Shown: positions 1 to 7,870 of the stretch, in pieces
How positions within the stretch are numbered: position 1 is the first letter of the stretch
How the letters are laid out: each line of letters begins with the position of its first letter
Origin: Companilactobacillus kedongensis
GTDB lineage: Bacteria > Bacillota > Bacilli > Lactobacillales > Lactobacillaceae
Assembly (NCBI RefSeq): GCF_003946625.1
Contig: NZ_RHOR01000017.1
Location: 1 to 46,996, forward strand
Reading direction: 5' to 3'
Length of the DNA: 46,996 bases
The notes under the pieces: model-generated
Told to the model about the DNA's origin: nothing
Database searches by the model: none
What the model saw: only the letters and a program-made list of their open reading frames with translations
Made by a program: the position numbers and the translations under genes

Positions 1-781
1 ATATTATATCTGTAAAGACATTCTCTTTTAAGTAGGTTAAAAAAACTCTCAATGGGGGCATTGTCGTGACAATTGCCCTTTCGAGACATACTTTGCTCAA
101 TACCCATTGTTTTTAGGGCATCTCGATAATACTTAAGTTGATAATGCCACCCTTGATCAGAGTGGAGGATGGGGTTCAAATGTGGGTCTATATTTTGTTT
201 TAATTTTTCTAGGGTATCTAGTATGAGTAATTTGTTAGGACTCAAGCTTATTGAATAAGACAATATTTCGCCGCTGGCCTGGTCCAGCACGGCGGATACA
301 TAACCCCATTTATCTTTTTGTAAACGTATTTGAGTTACATCTGTATGTAACACTTTTAACGGTTCTATCTCATTGAATTTCTGCTTTATAGTATTAGGAG
401 CTACTTTCCCAACACTACCCTTATAGGAACAATATCCAGATGTATGCTTTGAAAAAACAGTTACTTTTAATTTCAATTTTGTCATTAAATGCCGGATCGT
501 TTCTGGAGAATTTTTGAATCCGACCTTGAGGGATTCTTTCCATATTCGACGATAACCGTAGGTTGAGTTTGAATCGTGATATATCTTGACAATAAATTCT
601 TTTAATTGGGCATATTTATCTGTTTTATCAATCTTACTAAGACGCTCATAATAAGTTGATCTTGGCAAATCTACCTTAATCAATAACTCGTTCAACGTGT
701 ATTTATTAAGTAATGATTTGACTAATTTTGCTTTTTCGAACCGGGATTGTTTTCTCGCAAGGTCTTTAGTGCTTTTAAAAT
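1..781 (-). CDS. IS3-family transposase OrfB (DDE integrase), partial, expressed by -1 frameshift
   Basis: This frame is open on the minus strand from just after a TGA near 783 to the window edge and has no usable start codon of its own. The translation shows the rve integrase core: first Asp in VLHTDVTQIRL, second Asp in ILHSDQGWHYQ and Glu in NAPIESFFNLLKREC, so the DDE triad is intact. Upstream of it is the HTH_21-like segment around LPRSTYYERL. It overlaps the end of orfA in the -1 frame and should be made as an OrfAB fusion. The last residues of the protein fall outside the window. Confidence 0.85.
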
Positions 782-1252
782 ATCACGGTCCATTTCGGTA
801 TCGTGTAGTTTAGCTTTTAAATTAAGGATTTCCTGTTTGTATTTCTCTTCTTTTGTGGAATCCAAACGTACTTGTTTCTTCTTCTTGGCCATTAACGGTC
901 GTCTCCCTCTGGGACGACGCCTCAATCCAATAACACCATAATGATTATATTTATATATCCATGAATTAACCTGGCTAGGTGATATTTTGAAATAAATTGC
1001 AGTATCAAGGCGACTGATCTCATGTAATTTATAATATTCTATCACGGATAGTTTTAAGTCCTGAGAATATTCCTTACGAGATTTTTTAGTTATCAAATAA
1101 TTAAGTCCATTTACCTCTGCCTCGTGGACCCAACGGTAAATTGGAGATTCACTGGGCAATCCATACTTTTTTGATAATCCAAGTATAGAAATTTGCCCAT
1201 CGAAATATTCGTTTACCAATTTGACTTTGAATTCTGAAGAGTATTTGGTCAT
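722..1252 (-). CDS. IS3-family transposase OrfA
   Basis: 176-residue DNA-binding half of an IS3/IS150-type transposase. Two helix-turn-helix segments are visible: residues about 8-45 (LVNEYFDGQISILGLSKKYG) and about 65-105 (IEYYKLHEISRLDTAIYFKI). A basic GLRRRPRGRRP stretch and a C-terminal leucine-rich coiled coil follow, as expected for OrfA. The C-terminus overlaps orfB in a different frame, with a slippery heptamer in the overlap. Full length for the family and no internal stop, so the copy may still be active. Confidence 0.9.
   Translation of the reverse strand: MTKYSSEFKVKLVNEYFDGQISILGLSKKYGLPSESPIYRWVHEAEVNGLNYLITKKSRKEYSQDLKLSVIEYYKLHEISRLDTAIYFKISPSQVNSWIYKYNHYGVIGLRRRPRGRRPLMAKKKKQVRLDSTKEEKYKQEILNLKAKLHDTEMDRDILKALKTLRENNPGSKKQN
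773..779 (-). promoter_or_regulatory. programmed -1 frameshift heptamer T TTA AAA
   Basis: In the orfA frame the minus strand reads ATT TTA AAA GCA, giving the canonical X XXY YYZ heptamer. Slipping back one base enters the orfB frame only a few nucleotides after that frame's last stop (TGA TAT TTT AAA). The position is exactly where IS3 elements make the OrfAB transposase. No pseudoknot was modelled. Confidence 0.8.
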
Positions 1253-1363
1253 AAAAAAAGTGCTCCTAAAGTTGTTAGATTATGTCTAACAATTTTAGGG
1301 CACTTCAAGAGCTTCTCCGTTTGTAATGTAATATCGACTTTTATATAATTATCCACAAATTGA

Positions 1364-1537
1364 GCTGGAGAGTTCGAGTAATGGAACCAGTTGTGCAAGT
1401 GTTGTAGAACGGTGGTCTTCCGTTCGTACAACACCGACGATTCTGCGATTTGCGTTAGCAAAGCTCAAAATCGAGTCACCAGACCAAGACTGGGTACGGC
1501 CGCATAACAGGTGGAATTACTCGAAATCGGAAGCGGC
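1364..1537 (-). repeat. structured 3'-UTR element, copy 1
   Basis: Minus-oriented copy, 174 nt. Outer arms TTCGAGTAAT and ATTACTCGAA pair. Inside are three hairpins, including the core CTCGATTTTGAGCTTTGC paired to GCAAATC...GAATCG. Its 5' end overlaps the 3' end of the LysR gene, so the last seven or so LysR codons and the stop are element sequence. No terminator is visible beyond the 3' end because the IS end lies only 57 nt away. Confidence 0.85.
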
Positions 1538-2380
1538 CTCCCGATACATCTCAACAAAATAACTATCCTTCAAAAACACCAAATTAATAGGATGCTCAAT
1601 ATGAAATTCTTTGATCAAGACTTGATTTAACAATCCGTGATCCAATTCGTTTTCCACAAGTGACTTGTACATGAAACTTATCCCTAAGTTTTGTTTTAAC
1701 AACTGAATAATAGTCGTTGGACTAGATATTTCGGAAATGTTTTGGAAATCGTTGATTTGAAAATTTTGAATGGCCAGCCAATTTTCCAAAATATCTCGAC
1801 TTCCGGAACCAGGCTCTCTAACCAAAATATTTTGATCAAATAACTTATCGATCGAGATAGGTTTTTCAAAATCCAATTCAGGATTAGCTACACAGATAAA
1901 TGGTTCACGTTTGATCTGGATCGAATCGAATTCTTTTTTATTAAAATTACCTTCGATCAAGCCAAAATCAATTTTGCCATCGCGTATTTTTGCTAAAACA
2001 TGTTTGGTATTGTTGATCTCGGTGGTCGTGATCCTGAATTTACCAGATAATTTTTTAATGAAATCAGGTAGTAGGGTCGTACTTAGTGATAGAGTACAGC
2101 CCATTTTTAGTTGATTTGAATTTTTTTCATTTTGCAGTGAGTCGATTAGACGAGCACTTTCTAAAGAAATTTTTTTAGCATAGTCAGCTAGTTCAATTCC
2201 AGAATGAGTTAATTTAATTTTGTTATTGTGCTTAGTTACTAAAGTTAAATTCAATTCATTTTCCAAAGAGCTTATCTGTTGAGAAACAGCAGGTTGCGTA
2301 ACGAATAATTGTTGTGCAGTTTTAGTATAGGAGAGAGTCTCCGACAAGAGTGCTAAAGTTTTAAATCTTTTATCTAACAT
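1517..2380 (-). CDS. LysR-family transcriptional regulator (YeiE/CysB-like context)
   Basis: 287-residue LysR-type regulator. The N-terminal winged helix-turn-helix (about residues 3-62) has the hallmark TAQQLFVTQPAVSQQISSLE. An effector-binding domain follows (about 88-287) with the family motif REPGSGSR. It is divergent from a YeiH-family exporter across 107 bp, the usual arrangement of a LysR regulator with its target; YeiE/YeiH in enterobacteria is linked to sulfite stress. The 3' end runs into a repeat element, so the C-terminal EAASDFE is encoded by the repeat. Start ATG at 2380. The ligand is unknown. Confidence 0.85.
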   Translation of the reverse strand: MLDKRFKTLALLSETLSYTKTAQQLFVTQPAVSQQISSLENELNLTLVTKHNNKIKLTHSGIELADYAKKISLESARLIDSLQNEKNSNQLKMGCTLSLSTTLLPDFIKKLSGKFRITTTEINNTKHVLAKIRDGKIDFGLIEGNFNKKEFDSIQIKREPFICVANPELDFEKPISIDKLFDQNILVREPGSGSRDILENWLAIQNFQINDFQNISEISSPTTIIQLLKQNLGISFMYKSLVENELDHGLLNQVLIKEFHIEHPINLVFLKDSYFVEMYREAASDFE

Positions 2381-2487
2381 AATTACCTCATAAGTATTAT
2401 TTATGGTATAAAAATAATTACTAATTTTTACTTATATCATTTCTATATTATCATTTAAATCATGTTGATAGAGAGAGGAATATAATT
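2381..2487. promoter_or_regulatory. divergent lysR/yeiH promoter region
   Basis: 107-bp AT-rich gap between divergent starts. CATAA and TTATG form an inverted repeat with 7-nt spacing at about 2388-2404, resembling a LysR T-N11-A box beside the lysR start. AGAGAGGAA at about 2471-2479 is the ribosome binding site for the exporter gene. Core promoter elements are ambiguous because the region is so AT-rich. Confidence 0.45.
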
Positions 2488-3504
2488 ATGGGGATTTTTA
2501 AGACAAGAAGTTTTTATTATGCATTTATTCTTACCTTAATATGTTCAGTTTTGGGAACGATTTTGGGTAGTTTACCATATTTAACGATTATTGGAGCGTT
2601 AGTGATCTCGTTAATGTTGGGGATGATATTTCAAATTCATCAACCGGTGATTGACACAGCACGTTCTGGCATCGGATTTATTTCAAATAAATTTCTACGA
2701 TTGGGAATTATTTTATTAGGTTTTAAATTAAATTTGATTGATTTAGCTAATGCAGGTATCAGAACGATTCTGGTAGCTATGATCGTTGTAACTGGAGTGA
2801 TTATTCTAACTTATAATATTGCTCGAAGATTTGGTGTTAATAAAGAATTGGCTATTCTTACCGCTAGTGGAACTGGCATTTGTGGGGCAGCTGCTGTTAT
2901 GGGGGTTTCTCCACAGATCAAAGTTAATGCTGATAAAGAGGCACAGAAAAAAGATGATGAAGTGTTAGCAGTGGCCATTGTGGCAATTTTGGGAACAGTG
3001 TTTACTTTGATTGAAATTGCTATTAAGCCATTGCTACATATGAGTTCTATACAGTTTGGAGTTATGGCTGGTGGTTCATTACATGAAATAGCCCATGCAA
3101 TTGCGACTGGTGGAGCCGGTGGAGCAATCAGTTTAAGTTCAGCTATCATTACAAAATTATCCAGAGTTTTGATGTTAGCCCCAGCTGCTTTGATTATTGG
3201 GATTTGGTATCAGAAAACGGAATCAAAAGGATCAACAGCTAAACAGAAATTACCAATTCCTTGGTTCATGGGTGGTTTTATTTTAGCCAGTATTATAGGT
3301 ACATTTATTCCAATGCCAGCGGATCTTTTAAACGGATTAGTTAAACTAGCCTACTTAGTTTTAGGAATGGCAATGGCTGCCTTGGGTATGAGTGTTAATT
3401 TTAAAGTTTTCGTTACTAGTGGTAAAAAGGCTGTTTTAGCGGCATCCGTTGTATCAGTTGTTTTGTTAGGATTTATGATCGTAGTTAGTAAGGCGTTTTT
3501 CTAA
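2488..3504 (+). CDS. YeiH-family putative sulfate/anion exporter (UPF0324)
   Basis: 338-residue inner-membrane protein with about ten hydrophobic segments. It carries the family signatures RLGIILLGFKLNL (about residue 71), a GTGICGAAAVMG loop (about 129) and GGSLHEIAHAIATGGAG (about 196). The family is annotated as putative sulfate exporters; the substrate here is unproven. Control by the divergent LysR gene is likely. The stop codon is followed after 1 nt by a structured 3' element and then a bidirectional terminator, giving a defined single-gene transcript. Confidence 0.85.
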   Translation: MGIFKTRSFYYAFILTLICSVLGTILGSLPYLTIIGALVISLMLGMIFQIHQPVIDTARSGIGFISNKFLRLGIILLGFKLNLIDLANAGIRTILVAMIVVTGVIILTYNIARRFGVNKELAILTASGTGICGAAAVMGVSPQIKVNADKEAQKKDDEVLAVAIVAILGTVFTLIEIAIKPLLHMSSIQFGVMAGGSLHEIAHAIATGGAGGAISLSSAIITKLSRVLMLAPAALIIGIWYQKTESKGSTAKQKLPIPWFMGGFILASIIGTFIPMPADLLNGLVKLAYLVLGMAMAALGMSVNFKVFVTSGKKAVLAASVVSVVLLGFMIVVSKAFF

Positions 3505-3505
3505 T

Positions 3506-3680
3506 GTCGCTTACGGTCAAAAAAGAGAAGGCCTGCCGTGTGGAACAACCTGAGCCATAGTCTCAGATCTCGATTTTGAGCTTTGCAAAGACCGCAAATT
3601 TCAAAATACGTCCAGTATTGTAAGCGATGAATCGCTAACAATACTAGCCACGGCTGGTCTTATCTTTTTTGATCTTCAGC
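3506..3680 (+). repeat. structured 3'-UTR element, copy 2
   Basis: 175 nt in the direction of the upstream gene. Outer arms GATCAAAAAAGA-like and TCTTTTTTGATC-like pair (CAAAAAAGAGAAGGCC with GGTCTTATCTTTTTTG). The conserved core CTCGATTTTGAGCTTTGC is present and the third hairpin is CAGTATTG...CAATACT. It starts 1 nt after the stop and ends 26 nt before an intrinsic terminator. Confidence 0.85.
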
Positions 3681-3706
3681 TAATATTGATCATCCATTTT
3701 ATAAAC

Positions 3707-3755
3707 AAAAAAGGGTAATCCTGAGAATTATTAAAGTTCTCAGAATTACCCTTTT
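3707..3755. terminator. bidirectional intrinsic terminator
   Basis: AAAAGGGTAAT pairs with ATTACCCTTTT, with an inner CTGAGAA/TTCTCAG stem and A/T runs on both sides. It serves the convergent yeiH and hydroxyisocaproate dehydrogenase transcripts and lies between their two 3' repeat elements. Confidence 0.9.
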
Positions 3756-3798
3756 CAAATTTAAAATTTAATTTACTAAACATAATAGTATCAAACAA

Positions 3799-3970
3799 GC
3801 TGGAGGTAGTGAGTAATGGAATCAGTTGTGCAAGGGGAGTTGAACGGTGGTTTCCCGTTCTTACTCCGCCGACGATTCTGAGATTTGCGTAAGCAAAGCT
3901 CAAAATCGAGTCCCCAGACCAAGGCTGGGACGGTCGCATAACAGATGGAATTACTCGCTACCGGAAGCGA
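3799..3970 (-). repeat. structured 3'-UTR element, copy 3
   Basis: 172 nt, minus orientation. Arms GGTAG-GAGTAAT and ATTACTC-CTACC pair. The inner hairpins CCCAGCCTTGGTCTGGG and GAACGGG...CCGTTC are conserved in form. The 5' end is 14 nt beyond the dehydrogenase stop and the 3' end is 44 nt from the shared terminator. Confidence 0.85.
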
Positions 3971-3984
3971 AAATATAACGCTTG

Positions 3985-4917
3985 TTAAGCTTCCTGATAC
4001 ATAGTAGCAAACTTTTCTTTAATTGTATCAGCAGAATTTTTTAACTTGGCTTCTTCTTCATCAGTCAAATGTAATTCATTAACATACTGGACTCCGCCTT
4101 TTCCTACTACGGCAGGTTGCCCTAAATATGTATCGTATTTCTTATTATAAGTAGAAACTGGACATTCTAGTTGTGCATCGGAGATAACTGATTGAGCTAA
4201 CTTGACGGCACATGTACCAATTCCAAAGCTGGTATAACCTTTACCAGAATGGATGGCCCAGCCGCCGTGTCTGATTTCGTCTTCTAGCTTATCAAGATCT
4301 AAATCTTTACCTTTTGATTTGGCAAATTCTTTTAGGGGATGATTGTTAACTGTGACAGTTGACCAGGCTACAAATTGTGACTCACCATGTTCGCCTAAAA
4401 CATAACCGCCAACATTCTTCGAGTTGGTTCCGAATTGTTCGGCCACGACACGTTGCATTCTAGCTGTATCTAGGAACGTTCCAGTAGCTAAGCATTGTTC
4501 GGCAGTGAATCCGGCTGTTTTTTGAAGATATTGAGCAATTGCATCGCAAGGATTCATAGTGTCCACTAAGACACCATTAAAACCTGATTTAGCAATTTTA
4601 GGTGCAATATCTTTAACGATTTCTCTAGTATATTCAAATTCAGCCCAACGATTTCCTGAATTATGATCCAAAGCATGAATATTTCCAGCTGTGACGAATA
4701 ATACGTCAGCATCTTTTAATTCACTATAATCTTGAATCTTAACTTTAGTCGTTGTATCTAGTCGAGCCTGACAATCTTGTAAATCAAGTTGTTCAGCTAC
4801 TGCTAGTTTTTCATTTTTGTCGATCAAGACTAGTTCGTCTGCGATTCCTTTAGTAACTAATGTATATGCAACGGTAACTCCTACGTGTCCTACACCGATA
4901 ACTCCGAATTTTCTCAT
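3985..4917 (-). CDS. L-2-hydroxyisocaproate dehydrogenase (LDH/MDH superfamily)
   Basis: 310-residue NAD-dependent 2-hydroxyacid dehydrogenase. The Rossmann motif GVIGVGHVGVTVAYTL is at residues 4-19. Other matches are the catalytic region GTFLDTARMQRVVAEQF, the catalytic His in LGEHGESQFVAWS and GKGYTSFGIG. These segments match the L-HicDH branch better than true lactate dehydrogenase, whose usual substrate-loop Gln-Arg motif is absent. It interconverts branched 2-keto acids (for example 2-ketoisocaproate) and L-hydroxy acids. It starts 21 nt after the aminotransferase gene, so the two form one operon on branched-chain keto acids. Substrate preference is inferred from similarity and context. 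Confidence 0.8.
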   Translation of the reverse strand: MRKFGVIGVGHVGVTVAYTLVTKGIADELVLIDKNEKLAVAEQLDLQDCQARLDTTTKVKIQDYSELKDADVLFVTAGNIHALDHNSGNRWAEFEYTREIVKDIAPKIAKSGFNGVLVDTMNPCDAIAQYLQKTAGFTAEQCLATGTFLDTARMQRVVAEQFGTNSKNVGGYVLGEHGESQFVAWSTVTVNNHPLKEFAKSKGKDLDLDKLEDEIRHGGWAIHSGKGYTSFGIGTCAVKLAQSVISDAQLECPVSTYNKKYDTYLGQPAVVGKGGVQYVNELHLTDEEEAKLKNSADTIKEKFATMYQEA

Positions 4918-4938
4918 AATAATGATCCCCTCACTCTT

Positions 4939-5970
4939 TTAGTCTACTTGCTGTACCCAATTTTCTGGAGCTTCTACGGTACCGAATTGAATTCCTGTCA
5001 ATTCATCGTAGAGCTTTTGTGTTACTGGTCCTACTTCAGTCTCACTGTAAAAGACATGTAGGTTACCATTATGTTCGATACCACCGATAGGTGCGATTAC
5101 AGCGGCAGTACCACAGGCACCAGCTTCTTTAAATCTGTCTAATTGGTCAATGTAGACATCGCCTTCTTCTGTACCTAAACCTAATCTGTGTTCAGCTAAC
5201 CAAAGTAATGAATACTTTGTGACACTAGGTAGGATAGAAGGTGATTTAGGAGTAACAAAAACATCGTCTTTTGTGATACCGAAGAAGTTAGCAGCACCAG
5301 CTTCTTCGATCTTCTTATGTTCAACTGGATCTAGGTAAACACAGTCGGCAAAGCCTCCCTCGGCAGCGTTTTTATGAGGTAATAAACTGGCAGCATAGTT
5401 ACCACCAACTTTAGCTTCACCGGTACCTTTATGAGCAGCACGGTCAAATTGTGATGTTGTAAAGTTCATTGGTGTCATACCACCTTTGAAGTAAGCACCA
5501 ACAGGTTGTGCGAAGACTGTGAATAAATATTCTGGTGCGGGACTAACACCAATTTGATCTCCAACACCGATCATTAATGGACGTAAGTACATAGTACCGC
5601 CAGTACCATATGGAGGTACGAAATCTTCATTGGCTTTAACGACTTTTTTAACAGCTTCGACGAATTTATCTTCTGGGAAAGCTGGCATTAATAATCTTTC
5701 ACAAGAATTGTGGAATCTTTTAGCGTTTTGATCGGGGCGGAATAATTGAACTTTATTGTCGGGTGTTCGGTAGGCCTTTAACCCTTCAAAAGCTCCTTGA
5801 CCATAGTGTAGGATAGTTGAAGCTTCACTGATGTGTAAAGTATTATCTTCAGTTAATTCACCGTCTGACCATTCTCCATCTTTCCATGTTGCTAGGAATC
5901 GATAAGGTAAGTCCATATATGCGAAACCTAAGTTATTCCAATCTAATTTTGATGCATCTGCTTTTGCCAT
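4939..5970 (-). CDS. ilvE: branched-chain amino acid aminotransferase
   Basis: PLP enzyme exchanging amino groups between Leu/Ile/Val and 2-oxoglutarate. 343 residues from the ATG at 5970; a TTG two codons upstream is possible, but AAGGAG lies 10 nt before the ATG and only 4 nt before the TTG. Fold-type IV features include LHYGQGAFEGLKAYR (about residues 55-69), the PLP lysine in GTGEAKVGGNYAASL (about 190) and the late GACGTAAVIAPI loop. First gene of an operon with the hydroxyisocaproate dehydrogenase. Upstream is a leader peptide rich in Ile, Leu and Val followed by an intrinsic terminator, so expression should rise when branched-chain aminoacyl-tRNAs are scarce. Confidence 0.93.
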   Translation of the reverse strand: MAKADASKLDWNNLGFAYMDLPYRFLATWKDGEWSDGELTEDNTLHISEASTILHYGQGAFEGLKAYRTPDNKVQLFRPDQNAKRFHNSCERLLMPAFPEDKFVEAVKKVVKANEDFVPPYGTGGTMYLRPLMIGVGDQIGVSPAPEYLFTVFAQPVGAYFKGGMTPMNFTTSQFDRAAHKGTGEAKVGGNYAASLLPHKNAAEGGFADCVYLDPVEHKKIEEAGAANFFGITKDDVFVTPKSPSILPSVTKYSLLWLAEHRLGLGTEEGDVYIDQLDRFKEAGACGTAAVIAPIGGIEHNGNLHVFYSETEVGPVTQKLYDELTGIQFGTVEAPENWVQQVD

Positions 5971-6011
5971 ATACAATTATCTCCTTGAATGTGTTCTTAA
6001 TTTAGAATAAA

Positions 6012-6047
6012 AAATGACCAAGTTGAATAGATATCAACTTGATCATT
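6012..6047 (-). terminator. attenuator terminator upstream of ilvE
   Basis: On the minus strand TGATCAAGTTGAT pairs with ATTCAACTTGGTCA and is followed by six Ts, only about 40 nt before the ilvE start. The left arm can instead pair with ATATCAACTTG at 6106-6117 inside the leader ORF, or with CAATTGATC near 6057-6065, giving alternative folds typical of attenuation. Confidence 0.85.
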
Positions 6048-6069
6048 CGTTAGCTCCGATCAATTGGGA

Positions 6070-6165
6070 TTAAAATAGTCCCTCACTGAAGGTACGACTA
6101 GAATGCAAGTTGATATTCTTAATAATGACTAACAAAATAATTAGAATAATAATTGATAACATCAT
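6070..6165 (-). CDS. Ile/Leu/Val-rich leader peptide of the ilvE operon
   Basis: 31-codon ORF. Start ATG at 6165 (a second ATG follows), stop TAA at 6070-6072, preceded by a perfect AAAGGAGG ribosome binding site. Residues 3-15 are LSIIILIILLVII: twelve of thirteen are Ile, Leu or Val. The codons just after this run (AAG AAT ATC AAC TTG CAT) contain the strand that can pair with the left arm of the downstream terminator. This is the layout of a ribosome-mediated transcription attenuator. The peptide itself probably has no other job. Too short for usual gene calling. Confidence 0.85.
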   Translation of the reverse strand: MMLSIIILIILLVIIKNINLHSSRTFSEGLF

Positions 6166-6213
6166 AAGTAGTACCTCCTTTGATTAGAAATTTATTAAAA
6201 TTAAGTTAGACAC

Positions 6214-6243
6214 ATAATAAGTCTTGATTAGCGTGGTTGTCAA
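6214..6243 (-). promoter_or_regulatory. promoter of the ilvE leader
   Basis: Minus strand -35 TTGACA (6238-6243), 18-nt spacer, -10 TATTAT (6214-6219). It lies about 50 nt upstream of the leader peptide start, so the transcript begins just before the leader ORF. Confidence 0.75.
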
Positions 6244-6362
6244 TAATAAATTACAAATTTATTGATATGATGGTATTCGTAGAAAATTGGTATAGTTGTT
6301 AGAAGGACTCTAATAAAGATTAGAAATAGGCCTACTTAAGGTGGACAGAACGCCAAATATAG

Positions 6363-6390
6363 TAGTCCCCATGGGACTATGAAGTATAAT
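6363..6390 (+). promoter_or_regulatory. operator-like palindrome and -10 box before the immunity-like gene
   Basis: TAGTCCC-CAT-GGGACTA (6363-6379) is a perfect 7-bp inverted repeat ending 5 nt before a TATAAT -10 box (6385-6390). It would cover the promoter spacer, where a repressor or activator could act. No good -35 box is visible, which fits an activated promoter. The binding protein is unknown. The rest of 6244-6419 shows nothing further. Confidence 0.5.
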
Positions 6391-6419
6391 AAGCACTATG
6401 AAATATCGGAGGCTAGGTT

Positions 6420-6731
6420 ATGAAAAAGGAAGAAAAGGTCAATTTGGTAAATAAGCTGTTGAATGAATTGAATGCTGGTTTAGATAACAAGTTTGCTAAG
6501 GAATCAGTAACCAGAGCTTATATTAAAATCAATAAACCAGAAAGAATTTCTTCTAAATGTAAAGAAGTTCCAGAGGCAATTGATAACTTGGAAGATGACT
6601 TTATCTACCTTTCCAGGCAGCACTATCATTTTTCTGATAAATCTATGGCAATATATCGCCAACTAAAGAAATTGTCACGAACAAAATTCGGCCACGGTTG
6701 GGGCGGTTTGATATTCGCTCCTATATGGTAA
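6420..6731 (+). CDS. small cytoplasmic protein, possible bacteriocin immunity protein (EntA-immunity-like)
   Basis: 103 residues, charged, without signal peptide or membrane segment, predicted mostly helical. Length, helix pattern and the late HFSDKSMAIYRQLKKLSR segment resemble enterocin-A-type immunity proteins, four-helix bundles that protect against pediocin-like bacteriocins. No bacteriocin precursor (double-glycine leader) is seen beside it, so it would be an orphan immunity gene. GGAGGC lies 9 nt before the ATG. A palindrome at the promoter suggests regulation. Assignment is by pattern only; a plain hypothetical protein is the alternative. Confidence 0.45.
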   Translation: MKKEEKVNLVNKLLNELNAGLDNKFAKESVTRAYIKINKPERISSKCKEVPEAIDNLEDDFIYLSRQHYHFSDKSMAIYRQLKKLSRTKFGHGWGGLIFAPIW

Positions 6732-6836
6732 GTTTTAATTAAACTAATTATCTTTTAGTCTTGAAAAATTTGTTTTTGTGTTATGATTTAGGCATTACTT
6801 TTGGACTAAATTTGATATAAGGAACGAGGACAATCT

Positions 6837-7703
6837 ATGACAACGGCAGTTGTGACAGATACAGCAGCGTACTTAACACCTGAACAAATCGAGAAATATC
6901 ACATTACTGTGTTGCCAGTAACGGTCATTTTAAATGGTAAACAGTATAAAGAAACAGAAGAATTAGATCTTAATACCTTTTATGATTATCTAAAAAATGA
7001 AAAAGAGTTGCCAACTACTTCGCAAGTTTCAATGGGACAAATTGAAGAAGCTTATGACAAACTTGTTGACAGCGGTGTGGATAAAATTATTTCTATCCAT
7101 TTATCTAGCGGTATAACTTCCTTTATGGATAATTTACGCATGTTTTGTAAAAGTTATACACGAGCTAAAGTTTTTCCTGTGGATTCATTGGCCGCCAGTG
7201 CCGGTGAAGCTAATTTATGCCTATTAGCTGGAGCCTTGGTAGCAGAGGGTAAAGAAGCAGAAGAGATCATTCCAGAATTGGAAAAATTGCGAGATACAAC
7301 TAATGTTTATTTTGCCGTTGATGACTTGAAACACTTAATGAGAACTGGACGTTTGAGCAATCGCTCAGCCGTTATTGGTAACTTATTAAATATCAAGCCA
7401 CTATTAACTTTTAATGCTGAAGGAAAGATAATTGCTATTGGCAAAGAAAGAACCATGAAACGTTGTTTACGTTTAATGCTGTTGGAATTGCAAAAGGACC
7501 TTGAACAAGCAGATTATAAGATTCATGCGACTGTAATTGATGCTAACAATGAAGTGCTATCAGAAGCTTGGGTCAATGAATTGCATGAAACTTTCCCCAA
7601 TGTACGTGTTACTATCAGTCATTTGGGACCATCAATCAGTGTTCATACTGGTGAAAAGACAATGGGAATATTGTGGAGTCGTGACTGGCAGAGTATGATT
7701 TAG
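6837..7703 (+). CDS. DegV family protein (FakB-like fatty acid-binding)
   Basis: 288 residues, full length for DegV. N-terminal VVTDTAAYL, the TTSQVSMGQ loop (about 60) and the lipid-contacting SSGITSFMDN motif (about 90) are family marks, as is the later MRTGRLSNRSAVIGNLLNIKPLL. DegV/FakB proteins bind a fatty acid and present it to the kinase FakA for phosphorylation and phospholipid synthesis. No kinase gene is adjacent. GAACGAGGAC precedes the ATG. The structured 3' element begins at the base after the stop. Confidence 0.9.
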   Translation: MTTAVVTDTAAYLTPEQIEKYHITVLPVTVILNGKQYKETEELDLNTFYDYLKNEKELPTTSQVSMGQIEEAYDKLVDSGVDKIISIHLSSGITSFMDNLRMFCKSYTRAKVFPVDSLAASAGEANLCLLAGALVAEGKEAEEIIPELEKLRDTTNVYFAVDDLKHLMRTGRLSNRSAVIGNLLNIKPLLTFNAEGKIIAIGKERTMKRCLRLMLLELQKDLEQADYKIHATVIDANNEVLSEAWVNELHETFPNVRVTISHLGPSISVHTGEKTMGILWSRDWQSMI

Positions 7704-7848
7704 GGTTTCCGTCTCCGGTAACAATGAAGTTGTCCTGCTATGCGACCGACCCGAACCAAGATCTCGAAATCATCGATTCCGTAAGTACGGCTACGCCGCT
7801 CTAACGGAATTGTCACAGCGGGCTAACTTCATTGTTACCTCCGTCTCT
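7704..7848 (+). repeat. structured 3'-UTR element, copy 4 (short form)
   Basis: 145 nt. Arms GGTAACAATGAAGTT and AACTTCATTGTTACC are perfectly complementary. CTGCTATGCGACCGA and the ATTCCGTAAG...CTAACGGAAT hairpin are conserved, but about 30 nt of the middle hairpin is missing. It starts directly after the degV stop and ends 22 nt before a terminator. Confidence 0.85.
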
Positions 7849-7870
7849 TTATAAATTAATAAATTTTAGA

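Larger units (their letters stand above)
1..1307 (-). mobile_element. IS3-family (IS150-like) insertion sequence, cut by the window edge
   Basis: Two overlapping transposase frames on the minus strand with a double helix-turn-helix OrfA and a DDE integrase OrfB are the IS3-family arrangement. The OrfA-proximal end is placed near 1307, where the minus strand reads TGAAGTGCCCTAAAATTG, a typical TG-starting terminal repeat. The rest of OrfB and the other end lie outside the window. Between the terminus and orfA (about 1258-1306) is a long near-palindrome that could shield orfA from outside transcription. The exact terminus and target duplication cannot be fixed from one end. Confidence 0.85.

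Noticed and set aside
1249-1461. Minus-strand ORF of 70 codons
   Set aside because: It lies across the IS end and the repeat element and has no family similarity; it is a chance frame.
3676-3939. Minus-strand ORF of 87 codons
   Set aside because: It runs through a terminator and repeat element copy 3, so it is structural sequence, not a gene.
3985-4917. Classical L-lactate dehydrogenase
   Set aside because: It lacks the usual LDH substrate-loop motif, matches the L-2-hydroxyisocaproate dehydrogenase pattern and is in an operon with ilvE.
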